Positions 13,591 to 27,014 of a DNA stretch of 64,000 nt are shown here, one piece after another. How positions within the stretch are numbered: the first letter of the stretch is position 1; every line of letters starts with the position of its first letter. The notes under the pieces are model-generated. The model saw nothing but the letters and a program-made list of their open reading frames with translations, searched no databases and was not told the DNA's origin. Origin of the DNA: Aristolochia californica (taxonomy: Eukaryota > Streptophyta > Magnoliopsida > Piperales > Aristolochiaceae). Both the position numbers and the translations under genes were made by a program. The stretch is taken from assembly GCA_029961685.1 (NCBI GenBank), contig JARWKL010000008.1:17827981-17891980 (forward strand), read 5' to 3'.

Positions 13591-15582
13591 CTTTTAAAGA
13601 GATTAACATTAAATTCCCAAGTGAACGTGCGGTGGGATATTTACCTGAGTCAAACAAGCCATTATTTTGCCCATTTACAAAAAGCTGACCTAAGGATCAA
13701 AGATGACTGTAAAGTGATTGATCATGCGTAACTGGTTATATTTTTTCAAGTAATGACTTATGGATTAGAAATCAATACTCAGTTAAAAATCCCCCGCCTC
13801 CCCCTTTTCTTGACGATTGAAGAATCTGATATATAAAAGCTAAAAAGAGTTTAAAATCCCTAAAAATTAGAGACACTTTTTGGAATTATCTCTCTCTACA
13901 TTTGTGCATAGTGCATTTCCATTTTAGATGTATACTTTTTCTTAAATCAAAATTTGAGTTTTCAATTTTCCTTCATCTCGTAAACAAAAAAAGAGATAAA
14001 AGGCAAATAGATCACAATAAAATGAAACTTTTAGAGTTTATGTATGGAGAGAATTTAAAGCAATGAAAAATTTAAGTAAAGAAAATTTATTGACATACCA
14101 CAAATGAACACAAAAGTTTTGTTATCCAAGTTTGGGAAATTCCATTAGTTCACCCCTAATACCTCGGAATATTATAAGAAAGAGATTTTTCTACATATTT
14201 TTTAAAAAATGGATATACATGCTAGAAACATTTTAAAGACGCAAATGACCTATGGATCCAAACCCTTTAAAGAGAATAACATTAAATTTCCAAGTGAACG
14301 TGCGGTGGGATATTTACCCAAGTCAAACAAGCCATTATTTTGCCCATTTACAAAAAGCTGACCTAACGATCATTGATGATTGTAAAGTGATTTATCATAC
14401 GTAACGAGCTATATTTTTGTAAGGAATGACTTATGGATTGGGAGTCAACACTCAGTTAAAAATCCCTCGCCTCCCCCTTTTCCCAATGATTGCAGAACCT
14501 AATATATAAAAACTAAAAAGAGTTTACAATCCCTAAAAATTACATACATTTTTTGGAATTATCTCTCTCTACATTTGTGCATTGTACATTTCCATTTTTT
14601 ATGCATACTTTTTTCTTAAATCAATACATGAGTTTTCACTTTCCCATCATCTTGTAAACAAAAAAGGAGATAGAAGGAAAAAATATCACAACAAATGAAT
14701 TTAAAGCAATGACAAATATAAGTAAAGAAAATTTATCCACACACCACAAATGAACACAAAAGTTTTGTTATCCAAGTTTTGGAAATTCCACTAGTTCAAC
14801 CCTAATAACTTGCAATTTTATAAGAAAGAGATTTTTCTACAAATGTTTTAAACTATGGATATGCATGCATGAAACATGTTAAAGTTTCACATGACCTATG
14901 GATTCAAACCTTTTTGAAGTGAATAACATTAAATTCCCAAGTGAACGTGCAGTGGGATATTTACCTAAGTCAAACAAGCCATTATTTTCCCATTTACAAA
15001 AAGCTGACGTAAGGATCATAGATGACTGTAAAGTGATTGATCATGCGTAATGGGCTATATTTTTGCAACTAATGACTTATTGATTGGAAGTCAACTCTTA
15101 GTTAAAAATCCCCCACCTCCCCTTTTCCTGATGATTGAAGAACCTGATATATAAAAGCTAAAAAGAGTTTACAATCCCTAAAAATTATAGACACTTTTTG
15201 GAATTATCTCTCTCTACATTTGTGCATTGTGCATTTCCATTTTAGATGTATTCTTTTTTATTAAATCAAAACTTGATTTTTCACTTTACCTTCATCTTGT
15301 AAACAGAAAAAGAGATTAAAGGCTAATAGATCACCACAAAATGTAAATATTAGAGTTTATGTATGGAAAGAATTTAAAGAAATACCAAAGGTAAGTAAAG
15401 AAAATTTATTCACACACCACAAATGAACACAAAAATGTTGTTATCCAAGTTTGGGAAATTCCACTAGTTCAACCCTAATAGCTCAGAATTTTATAAGAAA
15501 GATTTTTTTTTACGCATGTTTTAAAAAATGTCTATGCATGCTTGGACTATTTTAAAGATCAAAATGACCTATGGATCCAAAC
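12985..15582. repeat. Two-monomer higher-order repeat P-Q-P'-Q'
   Basis: P copies start at 12985 and 14264; Q copies at 13591 and 14910. Both P copies share a ~29-bp deletion that yields ATGAATTTAAAGC (near 13378 and 14696), plus TTCCCATCATCTTGTA and the substitution CCATTTTTTATG. Both Q copies share GATGACTGTAAAGTGATTGATCA-type sequence and ATAAAAGCTAAAAAG. Alternating diagnostic variants show amplification of a ~1.3-kb pair rather than of single monomers. Confidence 0.85.
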
Positions 15583-18276
15583 CTTTTAAAGATAATAACA
15601 TTAAATTCCCAAGTGAACGTGTGGTGGGATATTTACCCGATTCAAACAAGCCATTATTTTGCCCATTTACAAAAAGCAAACCTAATGATCATAGATGATT
15701 GTGAAGTAATTTATCATGCGTAAGGGGTTATATTTTTGTAAGGAATGACTTATGCATTGGAAGTCAACACTGAGTTAAAAATCCCCTGGCTCCCTCTTTT
15801 CCCCATGATTGCAGAACCTAATATATAAAAACTAAAATGAGTTTACAATCCCTAAAAATTATAGACACTTTTTTGAATTATCTCTCTCTACATTTGTACA
15901 CTGTGCATTTCAATTTAAGATGTATACTTTTTTCTTAAATAAAAACTTGAGACACTTTCCCTTCATCTCGTAAACAAAAAAAGAGATAGAAGGCAAATAG
16001 ATCACAAGAAAATGAAAATTTTAGAGTTTAAGTTAGGAAAGAATATAAAGCAATAAAAAATGTAAGTAAGGAAAATTTATTCAGACAACACAAATGAACA
16101 CAAAAGTTTTGTTATCCAAGTTTCAGATATTCCACTAGTTCAACCCTAGAAGCTAAGAATTTTATCAGAAAGAGATTTTTTTACGCATGTTTTAAAAAAT
16201 GGATATGCATACTTAGAACATGTTAAAGATGCAAATGACCTAAAGATCCAAACCTTTTAAAGAGAATAACATTAAATTTTCAAGTGAATGTGCGGTGGGA
16301 TATTTACCCGACTCAAACAAGCCATTATTTTGACCATTTACGAAATGCTGACCTAACGATCATAGATGATTGTAAAGCGATTTATCATGCATAACGGGGT
16401 ATATTTTTGTAAAGAATGACTGATGGATTGGGATTCAACACTCAGTTAACAATCCCCCACCTCCCCCTTTTCCCGACGATTGCAGAACCTGAAATATAAA
16501 AATTAAAATGAGTTTACAACACCTAAAAATTATATACACTTTTTCGAATTACTCTCTCTACATTTGTGCATTGTGCACTTCCATTTTAGATATATACCTT
16601 TTTATGAAATCAAAACTTGTGTTTTCACTTTCCCTTCATCTCATAAACAAAAAAAGAGATAAAAGGCAAATAGATCTCACCAAATTGAAAATTTTAGAGT
16701 TTATGTATGGAAAGAATTTAAAGAAATAACTAATGTAAGTAAAGAAAATTTATTCACACACCACAAATGAACATAAAAGTTATTTTATCCAAGTTTTGGA
16801 AATTCCACTAGTTCAACCCTAATAGCTCGGAATTTATAAGAAAGAGATTTTTCTACACATGTTTTAAAAATGGATATGCATACTTGAAACATGTTAAAGA
16901 TGCAAATGACCTATGGATCCAACCCTTTTAAAGAGAATAACATTAAATTCGCAATTGAACATGCGGTGTGATATTTACCAGAGTCAAACAAGCCATTATT
17001 TTGCCATTTACAAAAGCTGACATAAGGATCATAGATGATTGTAAAGTGATTTATCATGAGTAACGGGCTATATTTTTGTATGGAATGACTTATGGATTGG
17101 GAGTCAAAAATCAGTTAAAATTCCCCCGCCTCCCCCTTTTCTTGACGATTGCAGAACCTGATATATAGAAACTAAAAAGAGTTTACAATCCCTAAAAATT
17201 ACAGACACTTTTTGGAATTATCTCTCTCTACATTTGTGCATTCTGAATTTTCATTTTAAATGTATACTTTTTCTTAAATAAAAACTTGAGTTTTCACTTT
17301 CCCTTCATTTCGTAAAAAGAAAAAAGATAAAAGGCAAATAAATCACAATAAAATTAAAATTTAAGAGTTTATGTATGGAAAGAATTTAAAGCAAAAAAAT
17401 GTAAGCAAGGAAAATTTATTGACAAACCACAAATGAACACAAAAATTTATTGACCCTACACCCTAAACCCTACACCCTAAATTCTACTAGTTCAACCCTA
17501 ATAGCTCGGAATTTAATAAGAAAGATTTTTCTACACATGTTTCAAAAAATGGATATTGATTCTTGAAACATGTATAAGATGCAAATGACCTATGGATCCA
17601 AACCTTTTAAAGAGAATAACATTAAATTCCCAAGAGAATGTGTGGTGGGATATTTACCCGAGTCAAACAAGCCATTATTTTTCCCATTTACAAAAAGTTG
17701 ACCTAACGATCATAGCTGATTGTCAAGTGATTTATCATGCGTAACTGGCTATATTTTGTAAGGAATGACTTATGCATTGGAAGTCCACACTAAGTTAAAA
17801 ATCCCCCGCCTCCCCCTTTTCCCCATGATTGCAAAATCTTATATATAAAAACTAAAGAGATTTTAAAATCCCTAAAAATTATAGACATTTTTTCAAATTA
17901 TCTATCTCTACATTTGTACATTGTGCATTTCTATTTTAGATGTACATTGTTTTCTTAAATCAAAACTTGAGTTTTCACTTTCCCTTCATCTCGTAAGCAA
18001 AAAAAGAGATTAAAGGCAAATAGATCACAAGAAAATGAAAATTTTAGAGTTAAAGTTAGGAAAGAATATAAAGCAATATAAAATGTAAGTAAAGAAAATT
18101 TATTCACACACCACAAATGAACGCAAAAGTTTTGTTATCCAAGTTTTGGAAATTCCACCAGATCAACCCTAATAGCTCAGAATTTTACCAGAAAGAGATT
18201 TTTTTACGCATGTTTTAAAAAATGGATATGCATGCTTAGAACATGTTAAAGATGCAAATGACCAATGGATCCAAAC
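15583..18276. repeat. Three-monomer repeat R-S-T-R', apparent forerunner of the seven-mer
   Basis: Monomer starts: 15583 (R), 16254 (S), 16925 (T), 17604 (R'). R and R' (2,021 bp apart) share CTTATGCATTGGAAGTC and CCCCATGATTGC. S resembles type F of the next block (GAATTACTCTCTC, GCACTTCCATTTTAGATATATACC). T resembles type B (GTGTGATATTTACCAGAGTC, GACATAAGGATC) and carries the telomere-like insert. Confidence 0.75.
17454..17481. repeat. Telomere-like heptamers in monomer T (four units)
   Basis: CCCTACA, CCCTAAA, CCCTACA, CCCTAAA follow one another. They replace the usual GTTTTGTTATCCAAGTTTGG segment between AACACAAAA and CTACTAG. The 12-bp string AAATTTATTGAC occurs at 17412-17423 and again directly before the heptamers at 17443-17454, as if the filler was joined with a copy of upstream sequence. 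Confidence 0.92.
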
Positions 18277-19620
18277 ATTTTAAAGAGAATAACAATAAAT
18301 TCCCAAGTGAATGTGCGGTGGGATATTTACCCTAGTCAAACAAGCAATTATTTTGCCCATTTACAAAATGTTGACCTAACGATCATAGATGATTGTGAAG
18401 TGATTTATCAAGCGTAATGGACTATATTTTTTTTATAGAATTACTTATGGATTGGGAGTCAAAACTCAGTTCTTAATCCCCCACCTCCCCCTTTTCCCAA
18501 TGATTCCAGAACATGAAACATAAAAACTAAAATGACTTTACAATCCCTAAAAATTATAGACAATTTTTTGAATTACTCTCTCTATATTTTTGCATTGTGC
18601 ACTTCCATTTTAGATATATACCTTTTCTTAAACAAAGTTTGTGTTTTCACTTTCCCTTCATCTCGTAAACAAAAAAAGAGATAAAAAGCGAATAGATCAC
18701 AACAAAATTAAAATTTTAGAGTTTATTAATGGAAAGAATTTAAAGCAATAACAAATGTAAGTAAGGATAATTTATTCACACACCACAAATGAACACAAAA
18801 GTTTTGTTGTCCAAGTTTGGCAAATTCCACAGGATCAACCCTAATAGCTCAGAATTTTACAAGAAAGAGATTTTTCAACGCATGTTTTAAAAAATGGATA
18901 TCCATGCTTAAAACATGTTAAAGAATCAAATGACCTATGGATCCAAACCTTTTAAAGAGAATAACATTAAATTCCCTAGTGAACGTGCGGTGGGATACTT
19001 ACCTGAGTCAAACAAGTCATTATTTTACCCATTTACAAAAAGCTGACCTAATGATCATAGATGATTGTAAAGTAATTTATCATGCCAAATGGGCTTTATT
19101 TTTGTGAGGAATGACATGTGGATTGGGAGTCAACAGTCAGCTAAAAATTCCCCGCCTCCCCCATTTCCCGACGTTTGTAAAACCAAATATATAAAAACTT
19201 AAAAGAGTTTACAATCCCCAAAAATTACTGACACTTTTTGGAATTATCTCTCTCTACATTTGTGCATTGTGCATTTCCATTTTAGATGTATACTTTTTTC
19301 TTAAATTAAAACTTGAGTTTCCATTTTCCCTTCATCCCATAAACAAAAAAAGTGATAAAAGGCAAATAGATCAAAACAAAGTGAAATTTTAGAGTTTATG
19401 TATGGAAAGAATTTAAAGAAATAATAAATGTAAGTAAAGAAAATTAATTCACACACCACAAATGAACACAAAACTTTTGCTATCCAAGTTTAGGAATTCC
19501 ACTAGTTCAACCCTAATAGTTCAAAATTTTATAAGAAGGAGACTTTACTCCGCATGTTTTTAAAAATGGATATGCATGCTTGAAACTTGTTAAAGATGTA
19601 AATGACCTATAGATCCAATC

Positions 19621-22309
19621 CTTTTAAAGAGAATACCATTAAATTCTAAAGTGAACGTGCCGTGGGATATTTACCCAATTCAAACTAACCATTATTTTTC
19701 CCATTAAAAAAATTGTCCAAACGATCATAGAATATTATAAAGTGATTTATCTTGTGTAACGGGCTATATTTTTTTATGGAATGACTTAATGATTGGGAGT
19801 CAACACTCACATAAAATTCCCCCGCCTCACCCTTTTCCCGACGATTGCAGAATCTGATAAATAAAAACTAGAAAGAGTTTATAATCCCTAAAAATTACAG
19901 ACACTTTTTGGAATTATATCTCTGTACAATTTTACACTGTGCATTTCCATTTTAGATGTAAATTTTTTTCTTAAATCAAAACATGTGCTTTCACTTTCCC
20001 TTCATCTCATAAACAACAAAAGAGATAAAAGACAAATAGATCTCACAATAATGAAAATTTTAGAGTTTATGTATGGAAAGAATTTCAAGCAATAACTAAT
20101 GTAAGTAAAGAAATTTTATTTACACACATAAAATTAACACAAAAGTTTTTTTATCTAAGTTTTTGAAATTCCACTAGTTCAACGCTAATAGCTCGAAATT
20201 TTATAAGAAAGAGATTTTTCTACGCATGTTTTTAAAAATGGATATGCATGTTTGAAACATGTTAAATATGCAAATGACCTATGGATCCAAACCTTTTAAA
20301 GAGAATAACATTAAATTCCCAAGTGAACGTACGGTGTGATCTTTGCCGGAGTCAAACAAGCCATTATTTTGCCATTTACGAAAAGCTGACATAACGATCA
20401 TAGATGATTGTAAAATGATTTCTCATGTGTAACGGGCTATATATTGGTAAGGAATGACTTATGGATTGGGAGTCAACACTCAGTTAAAAATCCCCCGCCT
20501 CCCCCTTTTCTTGGCGAATGCAGAACCTGATATATAAAAACTAAAAAGATTTTAAAATCCCTAAAAATTACATACACTTTTTGGAAATCTCTCTCTCTAC
20601 ATTTGTGCATTTTGCATTTTCATTTCAGATGTATACTTTTTTCTTAAATCAAAATTTGAGTTTTCACTTTCCCTTCATCTCGTAAACGAAAAAAGAGATG
20701 AAAGGCAAATAGATCACAATAAAATTAAAATTTTAGAGCTTCTGTATGGAAATAATTTAAAGCAATAAAAATGTAAGTCAACAGAATTTATTGACCGACC
20801 ACAAATGAACACAAAAATTTATTGACCCTAAACCCTACACCCTAAATTCTACTAATTCAACCCTAATAGCTCAGAATTTTATATGAAAGAGATTTTTCTA
20901 CACATGTTTTTAAAATTGGATATGCATTCTTGAAACATGTTAAAGATGCAAATGACCTATGGATCCAAACCTTTTAAAGATAATAAAATTAAATTCCCAA
21001 GTGAATGTGCGTTGGGATATTAACCCGAATCAAATAAGCCAATTTTTTACCCATTTACAAAAAGCTGACCTAACGATCATAGATGATTGTAAAGTGATTT
21101 ATAATGCGTAGTGGGCTATATTTCTGTAAGGAATGACTTATGGATTGGGAGTCAATACTCAGTTAAAAATCCCCTGCCACCCTCTTTTTTTGAAGATCGT
21201 AGAAATTGATATATAAAAACTAAAAAAATTTTACAATCCCTAAAAATTATAGACACTTTTGGGATTTATCTCTCTCTAAGTTTGTGCATTATGCATTCCC
21301 ATTTTAGATGTATACTTTTTTCTTAAATCAAAACTAGAGTCTTCAGTTTCCCTTCATATCGTAAAGAAAAAAGAGAGATAAAAGGCAAATAGATCACAAC
21401 AAAATGAAAATTTTAGAGTTGATGTGAGGAAATAATTTAAAGAAATGACAAATGTAAGTAAATAGAATTTATTCACACACCACAATTGTACACAAAAGTT
21501 TTGTTATCTAAGTTATGGAAAATTCCACTAGTTCAACCCTAATAGCTTGGAATTTTATAAGAAAGAGATTTTTCTACACTTGTTTTAAAAAATGGATATG
21601 CATGATTGGAACATGTTAAAGATGCAAATGACCGATGGATCCAAACCTTTTAAAGAGAATAACATTAAATTCCCAAGTGAACGTGCGGTTGGATATTTAT
21701 CCGAGTCAAACAAGCGATTATTTTGCCCATTTACAAAAAGGAGATCTAACGATCATAGATGATTGTAAAGTGATTAGTCATGCGTAATGGGATATATTTT
21801 TGTAAGGAATGAATTATAGATTGGGAGTCAACACTTAGTTAAAAATCCTCCACCTTCCCCTTTTCCAGACGATTTCAGAAACTGATATATAAAAAATAAA
21901 AAGATTTCACAATCCCTAAAAATTACAGACATTTTTTTTGAATTTTTTCTCTCTAAATTTGTGCATTGTGAATTTCCATTTTAGTTGAATACTTTTTTCT
22001 TAAATAAAAACTTGAGTTTTCACTTTCCCTTCATCTCATAAAACAAAAAAAAAGAGAAAAAAGACAAATAGATCACGACACAATGAAAATTTTAGAGTTT
22101 ATGTATAGAAAGAATTTAAAGCAATAACAAATGTAAGTAAAAAAATTTACATGAACACAAATGTTTTGTTATCTTAGTTTGGGAAATTCCACTATTTCAA
22201 CTCTAATAGCTCGAAATTTGATAAGGAAGAGATTTTTCTACACATGTTTTAAAAAATGGATATGCATGCTTGAAACATATTAAAGATGCAAAGACCTATG
22301 GATCCAAAC
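19621..22309. repeat. Higher-order repeat copy 1 (A-B-C-D only)
   Basis: Four monomers A, B, C, D, then a return to A-like sequence. E, F and G are missing. The next monomer starts as E and becomes A, which places the recombination inside it. Confidence 0.8.
20826..20846. repeat. Telomere-like heptamers in B monomer, copy 1 (three units)
   Basis: CCCTAAA, CCCTACA, CCCTAAA, preceded by AAAAATTTATTGA and followed by TTCTACTAATTC. Same position in the monomer as the insert at 17454. Confidence 0.92.
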
Positions 22310-25300
22310 CATTTAAAGAGAATAACATAAAATTCCCAAGTGAACATGTCGTGGGATATTTACCCAATTCAAACTAGCCATGATTTTTCCCATTAAAAAA
22401 ATTGTCCTAACGATCATAGAATATTATAAAGTGATTTATCTTGCGTAACGGGATATATTTTTTTAAGGAATGACTTAATGATTGGGAGTCAACACTCACA
22501 TAAAATTTCCCCGCCTCACCCTTTTCCCGACGATTGCAGAATCTGATACATAAAAACTAGAAAGAGTTTATAATCCCTAAAAATTATAGATACTTTTTGG
22601 AATTATATCTCTGTACAATTTTACACTGTGCATTTCCATTTTAGATGTACACTTTTTTCTTAAATCAAAACATGTGCTTTCACTTTCCCTTCATCTTGTA
22701 AACAACAAAAGAGATAAAAGACAAATAGATCTCACAATAATGAAAATTTTAGAGTTTATGTATGAAAAATATTTAAAGCAAAACTAATGTAAGTAAAGAA
22801 AATTTATTCACACACCAAAAATTAACACAAAAGTTTTTTTATCCAAGTTTTGGCAATTCCACTAGTTCAACCCTAATAGCTCGAAATTTTATACGAAAGA
22901 GATTTTTCTACGCATGTTTTTAAAAATGGATATGCATGCTTGAAACATGTTAAAGATGCAAATGACCTATGGATCCAAACCTTTTAAAGAGAATAACATT
23001 AAATTCCCAAGTGAACGTGCCGTGTGATCCTTGCCGGAGTCAAACAAGTCATTATTTTGCCATTTACGAAAAGCTGACATAACGATCATAGATGATTGTA
23101 CAGTGAGTTCTAATGCGTAATGGGCTATATTTTGGTAAGGAATGACTTATGGATTAGGAGTCAACACTCAGTTAAAAATCCCCCGCCTCCCCCTTTTCTT
23201 GGCGAATGCAGAACTTGATATATAAAAAATAAAAAGAGTTTACAATCCCTAAAAATTACATACACTTTTTGGAAATCTCTCTCTCTACATTTGCGCATTC
23301 TGTATTTTTATTTCAGATGTATACTTTTTTCTAAATCAAAATTTGAGTTTTCACTTTCTCTTCATCTCGTAAACAAAAAAAGAGATAAAACGCTAATAGA
23401 TCACCATAAAATTAAAATTTTTGAGTTTATGTATGGAAAGAATTTAAAGCAATAAAAATGTAAGTAAAGAGAATTTATTGACAGAACACAAATGAACACA
23501 AAAATTTATTGACCCTAAACCCTAAACCCTAAATTCTACTAGTTCAACCCTAATAGCTCTGAATTTTATATGGAAGAGATTTTTTTACACATGTTTTAAA
23601 AAAGTGATATGCATTCTTGAAACATGTTAAAGATGCAAATGACCTATGGATCCAAACCTTTTAAAGAGAATAAAAATAAATTCCCAAGTGAATGTGCGGT
23701 GGCATATTTACCCAAGTCAAACAAGCCATTTTTTTGCCCATTTACAAAAAGCTGACCTAACGATCATAGATGATTATAAATTGATTTATAATGCGTAATG
23801 GGCTATCTTTTTGTAAGGAATGACTTATAGATTGGGAGTCAATACTCAGTTAAAAATCCCCTACCACCCCCTTTTTTTGAAGATAGTAGAAACTGATATA
23901 TAAAAACTAAAAATAATTTACAATCCCTAAAAATTATAGATACTTTTTGGAATTATCTCTCTCTACATTTGTGCATTATGCATTCCCATTTTAGATGTAT
24001 ACTTTTTTCTTAAATCAAAATTACAGTTTTCAGTTTCCCCTCATGTCGTAAAAAAAAAAAAAAAGAGAGATAAAATGCAAATAGATCACAACAAAATGAA
24101 AATTTTAGAGTTGATGTGTGGAAGTAATTTAAATAAATGAAAATTTTAATTATATAAAATTTATTCACACACCACAAATGTACACAAACGTTTTTTTATC
24201 TAAGTTATGGAAAATTCCACTAGTTCAACCCTTATAGCTTGGAATTTTATAAGAAAGAGATTTTTCTACACTTGTTTTAAAAAATGGATATGCATGCTTG
24301 GAACATTTTAAAGATGCAAATGACCTATGGATCCAAACCTTTTAAAGAGAATAATATTAAAGTCCCAAGTAAACGTGCGGTTCGATATTTATCCGATTCA
24401 AACTAGCGATTATTTTACCCATTTACAAAAACGTGATCTAACGATCATAGATGATTGTAAATTGATTTATCATGCGTAACGGGATATATTTTGGTAAGGA
24501 ATGAATTATAGATTGGGAGTCAACACTTAGTTAAAAATCCCCCACCTTCCCCTTTTCCAGACGATGTTAGAAACTGATATATAAAAACTAAAAAGAGTTC
24601 ACAATCCCTAAAAATTACAGACATTTTTTTGAATTTTTTCTCTCTACTTTTGTGCATTGTGCATTTCCATTTTAGTTGAATACTTTTTTCTTAAATAAAA
24701 ACTTGAGTTTTCACTTTCCCTTCATCTCATAAAACAAAAAAAGAGATAAACGGCAAATAGATCACGACAAAATGAAAATTTTAGAGTTTATGTATAGAAA
24801 GAATTTAAAGCAGTAACAAATGTAAGTAAAGAAAATTTAAATTAACACAAAAGTTTTGTTATCTTAGTTTGGAAAATTTCACTAGTTCAACTCTAATAGC
24901 TCGGAATTTGATAAGGAAGAGATTTTTCTACACATGTTTTAAAAAATGGATATGCATGCTTGAAACATATTAAAGATGCAAAGACTTATGGATCCAAACC
25001 ATTTAAAGAGAATAACATTAAATTCCCAAGTGAATGTGCGGTGGGATATTTACTAGAGTCACACAAGCCATTATTTTGCCCATTTACATAAAGCTGACCT
25101 AACGATCATAAAAGAATGTAAAGAGATTTATCATGTGTAATGGGCTATATTTTTTTAAGTAATGACTTATGGATTGGGAGTCAAGAATGAGTAAAAAATC
25201 CCCAGCCACCCCCTTTTCTCGACAATTGCAAAACCTGATATATAAAAACTAAAAAGTGTTTATAATCTCTAAGAATTACAGAAATTTTTTTGAATTATCA

Positions 25301-27014
25301 CTCTTTACATTTGTGAATTGGGTATTTCCATTTTAGATATATACTTTTTTCTTAAAACAAAACTTAAGTTTTCACTTTCCCTTCATCTCAAAAAAAAAAA
25401 AGAGAAAAGGCAAATAGATCACAACAAAATGAAAATTTTAGAGTTTAAGTATGAAAACAATTTAAAGAAATACTAAATGTAAGTAAAGAAAATTTATTCA
25501 CACGCCACAAATGAACCCAAAAGTTTTGTTATCCTAGTTTTGGAAATTCCACTAGTTCAACCCTAATATCTCGGAATTTTATAAGAAAGAGATTTTCCTA
25601 CACATGTTTTAAAAAATTGATATGCATGCTTGAAACATATTAAAGATGCAAATGACCTAAGGATCCAAACATTTTAAAGATAATAACAATAAATTCCCAA
25701 GTGAACGTGCGGTAGGATATTTGCCCAAGTCAAACAAGCCATTATTTTGCCTATTTACAAAAAGCTGACCTAACGATCAGAGATGATTGTGAAGTGATTT
25801 ATCATACGTAACGGGCTATACTTTTTTATAGAATTACTTATGGATTCAGAGTCAACACTCAGTTCATAATCCCCCGCCTCCCCCTTTTCCCAACGATTCC
25901 AGAACATGAAATATAAAAACTAAAATGACTTTACAATCCCTAAAAATTATAGACAATTTTTCGAATTACTCTCTCTATATTTGTGCATTGTGCACTTCCA
26001 TTTTAGATATATACCTTTTTCTTAAACAAAGTTTGTGTTTTCACTTTCCCTTCATCTAGTAAACATAAAAAGAGATAAAAAGCAAATAGATCACAACAAA
26101 ATTAAAATTTTAGAGTTTATTAATGGAAAGAATTTAAAGCAATAACAAATGTAAGTAAAGATAATTTATTCACACACCACAAATGAACAAAAAAGTTTTG
26201 TTGTCCAAGTTTGGCAAATTCCACTGGATCAACCCTAATAGCTCAGAATTTTACAAGAAAGAGATTTTTCAATGCATGTTTTAAAAAATGGATATCCATG
26301 CTTAAAACATGTTAAAGAATCAAATGACCTATGGATCCAAACCTTTTAAAGAGAATAACATTAAATTCCCTAGTGAACGTATGGTGGGATACTTACCTGA
26401 GTCAAACAAGTCATTATTTTAATCATTTACAAAAAGCTTACCTAACAATCATAGATGATTGTAAAGTAAATTATCATGCTAAACGGGCTTTTTTTTTGTG
26501 AGGAATGACATGTGGATTGGGAGTCAAGAGTCAGCTAAAAATTCCCTGCCTCCCCCATTTCCCGACGTTTGTAGAACCAAATATATAAAAACTAAAAAGA
26601 GTTTACAATCCCCAAAAATTACTGACACTTTTTGGAATTATCTCTCTCTACATTTGTGCATTGTGCATTTCCATTTTAGATGTATACTTTTTTCTTAAAT
26701 TAAAACTTGAGTTTCCATTTTCCCTTCATCCTGTAAACAAAAAAAGTGATAAAAGGCAAATAGATCAAAACAAAGTGAAAATTTTAGAGTTTATGTATGG
26801 AAAGAATTTAAAGAAATAATAAATGTAAGTAAAGAAAATTAATTCACACACCACAAATGAACAAAAAACTTTTGCTATCCAAGTTTAGGAAATTCCACTA
26901 GTTCAACCCTAATAGCTCAATTTTATAAGAAGGAGACTTTTCTCCGCATGTTTTAAAAAATGGATATGCATGCTTGAAACTTGTTAAAGATGTAAATGAC
27001 CTATAGATCCAATC
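22310..27014. repeat. Higher-order repeat copy 2 (seven monomers, starts with an E/A chimera)
   Basis: Seven monomers E/A, B, C, D, E, F, G over 4,705 bp. The first ~35 bases (ATTTAAAGAGAATAACAT after GATCCAAACC, with the preceding AAGACCTATGG) match the D-to-E boundary at 25000. After about 22345 the sequence becomes type A (GTCGTGGGATATTTACCCAATTC). Confidence 0.82.
23513..23533. repeat. Telomere-like heptamers in B monomer, copy 2 (three perfect units)
   Basis: Three exact CCCTAAA heptamers, preceded by AAAATTTATTGA and followed by TTCTACTAGTTC. It is the only copy in which all heptamers match the canonical plant telomere unit. Confidence 0.93.

Noticed and set aside
17454..17481. A true interstitial telomere or chromosome-fusion site
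   Set aside because: Only 3-4 heptamers, in one orientation, recurring at a fixed monomer position and spread by the higher-order repeat. A fusion would give a long or head-to-head tract at one place.
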